Assembly (NCBI RefSeq): GCF_902381825.1
Contig: NZ_LR698973.1
Span: forward strand, 84,013 to 91,752
Direction: 5' to 3'
DNA from: Pseudocoprococcus catus
Lineage (GTDB): Bacteria; Bacillota; Clostridia; Lachnospirales; Lachnospiraceae
Length of the DNA stretch: 7,740 bases
Position numbers and translations under genes: made by a program. Every line of letters begins with the position of its first letter. Position 1 is the first letter of the stretch. The notes beneath the pieces are model-generated. The model was not told where the DNA came from, did no database searches, and saw nothing but the letters and a program-made list of their open reading frames with translations. Shown piece by piece: positions 1-5,980 of this stretch.

Positions 1-60
1 TATACTTGGCCCAGTAGAGCCATTGAGCAAGAAGCCCCCACTTCAAAATCTGTGATTTAA
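1..60 (+). CDS. Probable TnpB (IS200/IS605-family) C-terminal tail, partial
   Basis: The window opens inside a reading frame that runs in frame 1 to a TAA at 58-60 and encodes 19 residues, YTWPSRAIEQEAPTSKSVI. A tail of the form 'xQEAPTS...' is, from memory, typical of the last residues of clostridial TnpB/OrfB proteins, the RNA-guided nucleases of IS200/IS605 elements. All catalytic RuvC residues would lie upstream, outside the window. Independent support comes from the hairpin at 35-68, which overlaps the stop codon just as TnpB genes overlap the 3' part of their omega RNA and the transposon right end. Nineteen residues are too few for a firm assignment. Whether the upstream gene is intact cannot be seen. 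Confidence 0.5.
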   Translation, partial: YTWPSRAIEQEAPTSKSVI

Positions 61-77
61 GTGGTGGGAGCATGTCA
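35..77 (+). ncRNA. Probable omega-RNA 3' scaffold / IS605-type right-end hairpin
   Basis: A clear stem-loop lies here. CCC (35-37) pairs with GGG (66-68), CCACTT (38-43) with AAGTGG (59-64), and AAATC (46-50) with GATTT (54-58). T65 and 44-45 are bulged and the loop is TGT. It is followed by GAGCATGTCAC, with no T-tract, so it does not look like an intrinsic terminator. Hairpins of this form at the 3' end of tnpB are the subterminal right-end structure of IS200/IS605 elements and also the end of the guide-RNA scaffold. The guide would then be read from flanking DNA starting near 78. The exact transposon boundary, placed at about 77, is inferred from the motif and not proven. Confidence 0.5.
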
Positions 78-81
78 CATT

Positions 82-313
82 GATGTCAAAACTAAATAGC
101 GTGCAGAAGGTTAACTTCAAAAAGGAAATCCTTAGACGTTTGTTCATACAGGTGCTTCCGGCTCGGCCAGTACTTAGGCGGCTGCGAAGGTATTCGCAGG
201 CACCTTATGTACTGCTGCCAGAGCCGGGCAGCGGGAGCGGCCTGTATGAACAAACGTCTAAGGATTTCATTTAGAGACAATGAAGGCTGCACGCTACTTA
301 TAGCTTTTGAATC
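82..313. repeat. Large imperfect inverted repeat (232 bases), MITE-like or structured element
   Basis: Nested complementary arms close on one another over the whole interval. The core is a perfect 28-bp pair, 125-152 with 241-268. Outside it, 97-106 pairs perfectly with 287-296, and 86-91 (TCAAAA) with 305-310 (TTTTGA), with GAT/ATC at the tips. Inside it, CCGGCTC 158-164 pairs with 221-227, CAGTAC 168-173 with 209-214, and the apex is CTGCGAA 182-188 with 193-199 around a GGTA loop. An 18/18-base internal mismatch (107-124 against 269-286) separates the outer arms from the core. No credible gene is inside: the short open frames on both strands are mirror images produced by the palindrome. 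It resembles a non-autonomous palindromic mobile element, but could also act as a structured RNA. Confidence 0.8.
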
Positions 314-320
314 GAAAATG

Positions 321-329
321 TGGTATGAT
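321..329 (+). promoter_or_regulatory. Candidate extended -10 promoter for deoD
   Basis: TGGTATGAT contains a TGn extension directly before TATGAT, a five-of-six match to the sigma-A -10 box. Transcription would start near 335, about 25 bases before the deoD start. No good -35 sits at 16-18 bases: the hexamer there is TAGCTT, and the better-looking TTGAAT at 307-312 is only 11 bases upstream. The extended -10 would have to compensate. The box lies eight bases beyond the right tip of the inverted repeat. Confidence 0.45.
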
Positions 330-345
330 TAAGGAAAATTGTTTT

Positions 346-350
346 GGAGG
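346..350 (+). promoter_or_regulatory. Ribosome binding site deciding the deoD start
   Basis: GGAGG lies nine bases before ATG 360. An in-frame TTG at 339 would add seven residues but overlaps this site and has no Shine-Dalgarno of its own. The resulting protein start, MATPH, matches the E. coli DeoD N terminus. Confidence 0.8.
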
Positions 351-359
351 TATTTGAGT

Positions 360-1079
360 ATGGCAACACCGCATAATCGCGCTGCAAACGGAGAAATTGC
401 AAAGACTGTTCTGATGCCGGGAGACCCGCTGAGAGCAAAGTGGATTGCCGAGACTTATCTGGCAGATGTCCAGCTTGTCAGTGATGTCCGCAACGTGTAT
501 TGTTATACAGGTCAATATAAAGGTGTCACAGTATCCGTGATGGCTTCCGGAATGGGCATGCCATCCATTGGCATTTATTCTTATGAATTATATAAATTCT
601 ATGATGTGGAGAATATTATCCGTATCGGTTCCGCAGGAGCCTATACAGATAAACTGAAGGTATTGGATGTGGTGCTGGCAGATGCTGTTTGGAGTGAATC
701 CACATATGGTCAGGCACAGAGCCTGGATATGAAGAACTGGCAGTATCCGTCAGAAGAGCTGAATCGACAGATCAAGGATACAGCATTGAAGATGAATAAG
801 AAGCTTGTTTCAGGTCCGATTCATTCCAGTGATGTTTTTTATCATGAAGCGGATGCCAATGATGTACTTCGCAAGATGGTTGATGAAGAGGGGCTGCTTT
901 GCGTTGAGATGGAATCCTTTGCGCTGTTCCATAACGCAGAAGTGCTTGGCCGGAATGCAGCTTGTCTGCTGACGATTTCTGATTCTCTTGTAACGGGGGA
1001 AGAACTGGATGCAGATACAAGAGCAACTGCTTTTGCGGAGATGGTAGAGCTGGCCCTGGAAGCGGCTATTGCAGTTTAA
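360..1079 (+). CDS. deoD: Purine nucleoside phosphorylase, DeoD type
   Basis: Cytosolic enzyme of purine salvage: it cleaves purine (deoxy)ribonucleosides with phosphate to give the free base and (deoxy)ribose 1-phosphate. The product is 239 residues, the usual length for the hexameric DeoD class, and can be followed along E. coli DeoD throughout. Visible active-site elements are His5 (MATPH, contributed to the neighbouring subunit), the phosphate-binding GDPLRAK with Gly21 and Arg25, Arg44, IRIGSAGAY with Arg88 and Ser91, the nucleoside-binding VEME at 182-185, and the acid Asp208 in ISDS with Arg221 following. E. coli has SDHI where this protein has SDSL. It is the first gene after the transposon end and the palindrome, with its own candidate promoter. 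Ninety bases separate it from the next gene, with only weak stem-forming potential between, so read-through is possible. Confidence 0.95.
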   Translation: MATPHNRAANGEIAKTVLMPGDPLRAKWIAETYLADVQLVSDVRNVYCYTGQYKGVTVSVMASGMGMPSIGIYSYELYKFYDVENIIRIGSAGAYTDKLKVLDVVLADAVWSESTYGQAQSLDMKNWQYPSEELNRQIKDTALKMNKKLVSGPIHSSDVFYHEADANDVLRKMVDEEGLLCVEMESFALFHNAEVLGRNAACLLTISDSLVTGEELDADTRATAFAEMVELALEAAIAV

Positions 1080-1169
1080 ACAGGATGTCTGCATCAGGGT
1101 TTGGGCGCAGATCCTGAGTCCGGCTACAGTGCAGAATAAAGAATGACATCAAAGTGAGGAAAAGATAAG

Positions 1170-2963
1170 ATGACAGTAAGAGAAAAATTGGCAGCCCTCA
1201 GAGAGAAGATGACTGCTTACAAAATGGATATGTATCTGATCGGTTCGGAGGATTTTCACGGTTCCGAATATGTAGGTGAGCATTTTAAATGCCGTGCTTT
1301 TATTTCCGGTTTTACAGGCTCGGCGGGAACCATCCTTGTGACACAGGATTTTGCGGGACTCTGGACCGACGGCAGATATTTCCTGCAGGCGGAGGCACAA
1401 CTTGCGGATACAGGCATTGAATTGTTTAAGATGGGCAATGAAGGTGTGCCGACTATTGAAGACTATATTGTGTCACACATTGAAAAGGGACAGTGCCTTG
1501 GCTTTGATGGAAGAACGGTCAATGCCAGAAATGGTCAGGACTATGTACGCAGACTGAGTGAAAAAGGAGCGTCTGTCAATGGTCGCTATGATCTGGTGGA
1601 TGAAATCTGGACTGAGCGTCCGGCACTTTCTGCAGAGCCTGCATGGCTGTTGGATATTGCTTATGCCGGCCAGTCCAGAGAGGACAGAATTGCCCTGATC
1701 CGTCAGAAAATGGCAGAGAAGAAAGCGGACTGGTTTGTACTGACTTCTCTGGATGATATTGCATGGCTTCTGAATTTCAGAGGCAACGATGTACAGGATA
1801 ACCCGGTTGTTCTGGCGTATCTGATGATGAGTGACGATAGTCTGAGACTTTATACCAATGCCGCAGATTTCAAGGAAGCGGACAGAAAGACATTGGAGAA
1901 CGCCGGTGTAGAATTTTTTGAATACAATGGCATTTATGAGGATGTGGCAAAACTGACAGAGAACCAGACCGTGATCTACGATGGTTCAGCGCTTAACTAT
2001 GCTATACTTGAGAGAATGCCGGAATCTGCGAAGAAGGTTGATGAACAGAATCTGACATTGCTGCCGAAGGCCATCAAGAACCCGGTGGAAGTAGCGAATA
2101 TTCGGCAGGCTCATATCAAAGATGGCATTGCCCTGACAAAATTTATGTATTGGCTGAAGAAGAATATTGGCAAAGTACCAATGACAGAAATCAGTGCTGC
2201 AGAGAAGATGGAAAGCTTCCGCAAAGAGCAGGAAGGCTATCTTGAACCTAGTTTTGAACCCATCAGCGGATATGCGGAACATGGTGCCATTGTGCATTAT
2301 TCTGCAACACCGGAGACAGATGCCAAGCTGGCGCCAAAGGGATTACTTCTGATGGATACAGGCGGTCAGTATCTGGAGGGAACAACAGATATCACACGTA
2401 CTTTTGTACTGGGTGAGTTGACAGAGGAGGAGAAGAAATTCTTTACACTGGTACTTCGGGGCAATCTGAATCTTGCAGGTGCGCGTTTCCTGCACGGATG
2501 CAAAGGTTATAATCTGGATTATCTGGCAAGAGAACCTCTGTGGCAGATCGGCATGGATTATAATCACGGTACGGGTCATGGTGTTGGCTATCTGTTGAAT
2601 GTGCATGAGAGTCCGAATGGCTTCCGCTGGAAAATGCTGCCGAACCGCAATGAAGGCTGTATTCTGGAGGAAGGTATGCTGACGTCAGATGAACCCGGGG
2701 TTTATCTGACGGATAAATTCGGTGTGCGGCATGAGAATCTGATGGTCTGCATGAAGGGCGAGAAGAATGAATACGGTCAGTTTATGTACTTTGATACCGT
2801 GACACTTGTACCGTTTGATCTGGATGGTGTAGATCCGTCATTGATGACAGAGCGTGAAAGGCAGCTGCTGAATGATTATCATCAGAAGATTTACGAGGTC
2901 ATTGGACCGCATCTGAATGAAGAAGAACAGGCTTGGTTAAAAGAGGCTACACGGGCCATCTAA
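1170..2963 (+). CDS. Xaa-Pro aminopeptidase, peptidase family M24B (three-domain type)
   Basis: Removes an N-terminal residue when proline is second, helping to degrade proline-containing peptides in the cytosol; no signal peptide is visible. At 597 residues it is the long XPNPEP1-like form rather than the roughly 440-residue E. coli PepP form. Residues 1-150 and about 151-310 are the two creatinase-like N-terminal domains, with FTGSAGT at 48-54 and WTDGRYFLQA at 65-74. The pita-bread catalytic domain follows to about 535, then the short M24 C-terminal domain (TLVPFD, LLNDYH, WLKEATRAI). All five metal ligands are present: Asp396, Asp407, His470, Glu508 and Glu522. The spacings Asp396-Asp407, Asp407-His470 and Glu508-Glu522 equal those I recall for human XPNPEP1. 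Histidines 376 (IVHYS) and 479 (NVHES) match the catalytic pair. GAGG at 1156-1159 lies ten bases before the ATG. Confidence 0.95.
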   Translation: MTVREKLAALREKMTAYKMDMYLIGSEDFHGSEYVGEHFKCRAFISGFTGSAGTILVTQDFAGLWTDGRYFLQAEAQLADTGIELFKMGNEGVPTIEDYIVSHIEKGQCLGFDGRTVNARNGQDYVRRLSEKGASVNGRYDLVDEIWTERPALSAEPAWLLDIAYAGQSREDRIALIRQKMAEKKADWFVLTSLDDIAWLLNFRGNDVQDNPVVLAYLMMSDDSLRLYTNAADFKEADRKTLENAGVEFFEYNGIYEDVAKLTENQTVIYDGSALNYAILERMPESAKKVDEQNLTLLPKAIKNPVEVANIRQAHIKDGIALTKFMYWLKKNIGKVPMTEISAAEKMESFRKEQEGYLEPSFEPISGYAEHGAIVHYSATPETDAKLAPKGLLLMDTGGQYLEGTTDITRTFVLGELTEEEKKFFTLVLRGNLNLAGARFLHGCKGYNLDYLAREPLWQIGMDYNHGTGHGVGYLLNVHESPNGFRWKMLPNRNEGCILEEGMLTSDEPGVYLTDKFGVRHENLMVCMKGEKNEYGQFMYFDTVTLVPFDLDGVDPSLMTERERQLLNDYHQKIYEVIGPHLNEEEQAWLKEATRAI

Positions 2964-3009
2964 CCGATGAGATACATGCTGTGCGGCTTTTAATGAGCAG
3001 GAGAGATCA

Positions 3010-5316
3010 ATGCAGAGAATATATATAAATGACAACTGGTATTTTGCAAGAAATTATACAGAGGATCTGTTGAACCCGGAGGCTGATCTGTCAGAACTTC
3101 GGAAGGTGCGGATTCCACACAGTGTGTGTGAATTGTCCTACAGCAATTTTGATGAAATGTCTGTGCAGCAGCTTTGCGGATACAGACGCAGTCTGATAGT
3201 AGAAGATGCATGGCGCGGAGGTCATTTGATACTGACCTTTGAAGGGGCAGCCCATGAAGCCGCCGTCTATGTGAATGGGAAGTTGGCGGTGAAACATTAT
3301 GGTGGATATACAGCTTTTTCGGTGGATATTGTACCGTTTCTTGTGGATGGACGTGAACAGGTGATTACCGTGCGCTTAGACAGCAGAGAAAAACTGAATC
3401 AGCCGCCTTTTGGATCGGTGACAGAGTCACTGACTTACGGCGGCATATATCGGGATGTTTATCTGGATGTGAAGGATGAATATTATATAGAAGATATTTA
3501 TACAGCCACCCCGGATGTCAGAACCGATGAAAAGATATTAAAGGCACAAATTAAGCTGAATGCGTATACGGAAGGATTGAGACTGGCCGCTCATCTGGAT
3601 ACCTGGACAGAGATTCCTTTGGAGGGTGAAGATCTTCAGCATTGGGATTTAAAAACAGCGGATGTGCATTTCAGAACGTCCTGTCTGACCTATACAGTGC
3701 CGGAAGCGATGCTATGGGATGTGGATATGCCGATTCTCTATGTACTGACGGTGGAACTTCTGAAAGATGGACAGTGTGTAGACATGAAGAAGGTAAGAGT
3801 CGGATTCCGGGAAGCTGTTTTTGATGGAGAGGGATTCTGGCTGAATGGACGTATCCTGAAATTATGCGGTTTTAGCAGATATCAGAGCTGGCCTTATGTG
3901 GGGTATGCTATGCCGAAATCACCGCAGCAGCTGGATGCGGATTTGTTGAAATTCGAGTTGGGAGCGAATGCGGTGCGGACGATGCAGGGGCCACAGTCGC
4001 AGTATTTTATGGACAGGTGCGATGAGATTGGCCTGCTTGTCATTCCTGAAATTCCGGGCTGGCAGTTTATCGGCGATACACGGTGGAAGAAAATTGCTGT
4101 GAGAAATGTCCGTGAAATGGTGATGCAGTATCGCAATCATCCATCTGTGATCCTGTGGGATACGCGTATCAGTGATTCTGATGATGAAGATGCACTTTAT
4201 TATAAGACAAGCCGTCTGGCCAGAGAATTGGATGTCTATCGGCAGACAGGCGGTGAGAGAGATTTTGCAGGCAGTCATTTTTATGAAGATGTGTATTTGT
4301 ATGATGATATGAGTGAGGATGCTGCCAGTGCTTCTATCAGCAGTGAAAATATCATTCAGGATTTGTCGAAAACTTGCCTTTTATCCGGGCACAGAAGTCT
4401 CAATGTGCAGGTAAATGGCGGAGCAGGGATAGATGATTGGCTGTGTCAGACCATGCGGCAGGCAAGCGTGTGGCGGGCTGTGGAGAGCAATGACAGTTTT
4501 GCAGGCAGTCTGGCGCCTGTTATGACAGATTATCCGGTCAGCCGCAAGTACAGCGGAAGTGACGGCATTTGCAGCAGAGGGCTTATGGATGCGTTTAGAA
4601 ATCCGAAGATGGCGGCTGCTTTTTTCAAGAGTCAGCGGGAGGACGAACCAGTATGCGCAGCAGTTTTGCCGATGGATGACCGGCTTATGGTCATGACCAA
4701 TGCAGACCATATTTTACTTTACTGTGACGAAAAGCTGATTGGTGAATTTTATCCGGATGAAACGGTATTCAGAGATCTGGTACATCCGCCGATTTTTGTT
4801 GAACATCTGTCTGAAATTGTTCGTACAGGAGAAAAACCAAAAGAACAGAAAGGAACGTCAAACAGAGTCTTTTTGAAAAAAGAATCCGAGAAGGATCAAG
4901 AGCTGTTTGTTCAACAGAAATCCGAGCTGGCATTTTCCAGAAGATACGCGGTGACATGGCGCATTGAGGCCATCAAAGATGATACGGTTGTTGCCGGGAC
5001 AAGTATTACGCCGACACCTGAAGTCAGATTGCAGATTACAACGGATCGTCAGCATATGATGGAAGAAAGCAGCTACGATGCAGCAACTGTGCACATTGAG
5101 GCTGTCGGTGAGAGTGGTCAGCATCTGTATGGATATGAGACGCCGCTGGTACTGAAGACAGAAGGTGATATTGAACTGATCGGGCCGTCGGTGATTGTTA
5201 TGAAAAACGGCTTTGCGGGCACTTATGTACGCTCAATCGGCAAAGCAGGAAGTGGACGGCTGATGATTCAGGATGGACATGGAGAAGCAGTTGTCGAATT
5301 TTCTGTGGAAGTATAG
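3010..5316 (+). CDS. Glycoside hydrolase family 2-fold protein, probably catalytically inactive
   Basis: Full-length 768-residue GH2 (beta-galactosidase/beta-glucuronidase-like) architecture without a signal peptide. The order is a jelly-roll sugar-binding domain (about 1-155, with YVNGK and SLTYGGIYRDVYL), an immunoglobulin-like domain (about 156-268), a TIM barrel (about 269-545) and a C-terminal extension with an Ig-like end. Framework motifs are well kept: PYVGYAMPK 295-303, DRCDEIGLLV 335-344, EIPGWQFIGD 347-356, RNHPSVILW 375-383 and RQTGG 411-415. Active-site positions are not. The barrel motif I expect as RINES reads RISDS (Ser388-Asp389), so the acid/base Glu is Asp. The segment expected to carry the nucleophile, about 457-470 (LLSGHRSLNVQVNG), has no Glu. 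The NRHQ His is Tyr291, and the His before PQS is Gln326. The frame is intact with no stops, arguing against simple decay. Substrate unknown. AGGAG at 2999-3003 precedes the ATG by six bases. Confidence 0.85.
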   Translation: MQRIYINDNWYFARNYTEDLLNPEADLSELRKVRIPHSVCELSYSNFDEMSVQQLCGYRRSLIVEDAWRGGHLILTFEGAAHEAAVYVNGKLAVKHYGGYTAFSVDIVPFLVDGREQVITVRLDSREKLNQPPFGSVTESLTYGGIYRDVYLDVKDEYYIEDIYTATPDVRTDEKILKAQIKLNAYTEGLRLAAHLDTWTEIPLEGEDLQHWDLKTADVHFRTSCLTYTVPEAMLWDVDMPILYVLTVELLKDGQCVDMKKVRVGFREAVFDGEGFWLNGRILKLCGFSRYQSWPYVGYAMPKSPQQLDADLLKFELGANAVRTMQGPQSQYFMDRCDEIGLLVIPEIPGWQFIGDTRWKKIAVRNVREMVMQYRNHPSVILWDTRISDSDDEDALYYKTSRLARELDVYRQTGGERDFAGSHFYEDVYLYDDMSEDAASASISSENIIQDLSKTCLLSGHRSLNVQVNGGAGIDDWLCQTMRQASVWRAVESNDSFAGSLAPVMTDYPVSRKYSGSDGICSRGLMDAFRNPKMAAAFFKSQREDEPVCAAVLPMDDRLMVMTNADHILLYCDEKLIGEFYPDETVFRDLVHPPIFVEHLSEIVRTGEKPKEQKGTSNRVFLKKESEKDQELFVQQKSELAFSRRYAVTWRIEAIKDDTVVAGTSITPTPEVRLQITTDRQHMMEESSYDAATVHIEAVGESGQHLYGYETPLVLKTEGDIELIGPSVIVMKNGFAGTYVRSIGKAGSGRLMIQDGHGEAVVEFSVEV

Positions 5317-5319
5317 TGT

Positions 5320-5958
5320 ATGAATATTTATTTTGCAAATTATGACAGAAATGGCATGACGGCCGTTGAGGAGAGCAAATATCAGCATGCTGTCGGCCGT
5401 CAGCTCTTAAAAACAGCACTTCTCAGAGCAGGAGTATCCAAGGATTTCCTGTCAAAAGAAGAAAGTCTGATATTTGCATATGGGCCATCCGGCAAGCCAC
5501 TTTTTCACGATTTGCCGGATGTCCATTTTAATATCAGTCACACAGGCGGATTGGTGGTGTGTGCGGTAGGAAATATACCGATAGGTATTGATGCAGAAAG
5601 AATCAGGCCTTATCCCAAAAGTGTTCTTCGAAAAATGACAGATAGAGAACGCTTATATATTCAGAAATCAGATAGGCAGGATGAGGCCTTTATGCGTGTC
5701 TGGACGATGAAAGAAGCGATGATCAAACTGACGGGAGAGGGACTTGCGGCTTTTGAAAGGACAGAATGTGTGCCGGGAGAGGTATTGCATATGTACAGCA
5801 AGAGGACGGTGTGCGATGAAGCGGCTGTATCCGGTGCGCTGTCGGATATTCATTGCCGACAGTTGGTCTGGCAGGGGCAGTATGTCATAACAGCTGTTGA
5901 AAATACGAATAAAAATCAGGATTGCATCTTTTCAAAAAAGGTTTACAATAGACTGTAG
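5320..5958 (+). CDS. 4'-phosphopantetheinyl transferase, Sfp type
   Basis: Transfers the phosphopantetheine arm of coenzyme A to a conserved serine of acyl or peptidyl carrier proteins, converting them to the active holo form. The 212-residue protein carries the family signatures in order: GKPLF (58-62) leading to FNISHT (70-75), the metal-binding GIDAERI (89-95) with Asp91 and Glu93, and WTMKEAMIK (128-136) with Glu132 and Lys136. The arrangement fits the Sfp/EntD/HetI superfamily rather than the short AcpS type. The start lies three bases after the stop of the GH2-fold gene. Its only ribosome binding site candidate, GGAAG at 5307-5311, is weak and inside that gene, so translational coupling is likely. 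No carrier protein, NRPS or PKS gene is in the window, so its target is unknown. Confidence 0.92.
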   Translation: MNIYFANYDRNGMTAVEESKYQHAVGRQLLKTALLRAGVSKDFLSKEESLIFAYGPSGKPLFHDLPDVHFNISHTGGLVVCAVGNIPIGIDAERIRPYPKSVLRKMTDRERLYIQKSDRQDEAFMRVWTMKEAMIKLTGEGLAAFERTECVPGEVLHMYSKRTVCDEAAVSGALSDIHCRQLVWQGQYVITAVENTNKNQDCIFSKKVYNRL

Positions 5959-5966
5959 CGTTATAC

Positions 5967-5972
5967 AGGAGG
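5967..5972 (+). promoter_or_regulatory. Ribosome binding site deciding the aminotransferase start
   Basis: A perfect AGGAGG lies eight bases before ATG 5981. The same frame stays open back to an ATG at 5897, but those extra 28 residues overlap the preceding gene, are basic and low in complexity (MKIRIKIRIA), and match nothing expected at an aminotransferase N terminus. The start at 5981 is preferred. Confidence 0.88.
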
Positions 5973-5980
5973 ATAAGAAG

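Noticed and set aside
1..77. Interpreting the 35-68 hairpin as an intrinsic terminator.
   Set aside because: No T-tract follows the stem. The sequence continues GAGCATGTCAC, which better fits an IS605-type right end.
80..292. Short open frames on both strands (about 64-66 codons) sharing EILRRLFIQ-like and LYEQTSKDF-like peptides.
   Set aside because: The shared peptides follow from the perfect inverted repeat being read on both strands. No good ribosome binding site or family resemblance is seen.
1081..1169. Possible terminator or promoter between deoD and the aminopeptidase: TCAGG 1094-1098 with CCTGA 1113-1117; TTGGGC 1101-1106 with TACAGT 1125-1130.
   Set aside because: The stem has only five pairs, a 14-base loop and no T-tract. 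The promoter boxes are poor matches with an 18-base spacer. Neither is strong enough to list.
3919..4278. A 119-codon open frame on the minus strand inside the GH2-fold gene.
   Set aside because: Antisense shadow of a well-supported coding region; no family signature or ribosome binding site.
4160..4440. A frameshift or sequencing error explaining the missing GH2 catalytic residues.
   Set aside because: The frame stays open with family-like sequence on both sides (RNHPSVILW before; RQTGG and GLMDAFRNPK after), and the lost residues are scattered substitutions, not a shifted block. An error in one short stretch, such as the nucleophile segment, cannot be fully excluded.
5897..5980. Upstream in-frame extension of the aminotransferase by 28 residues.
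   Set aside because: It overlaps the phosphopantetheinyl transferase gene, and a perfect AGGAGG lies eight bases before ATG 5981, where family homology begins.
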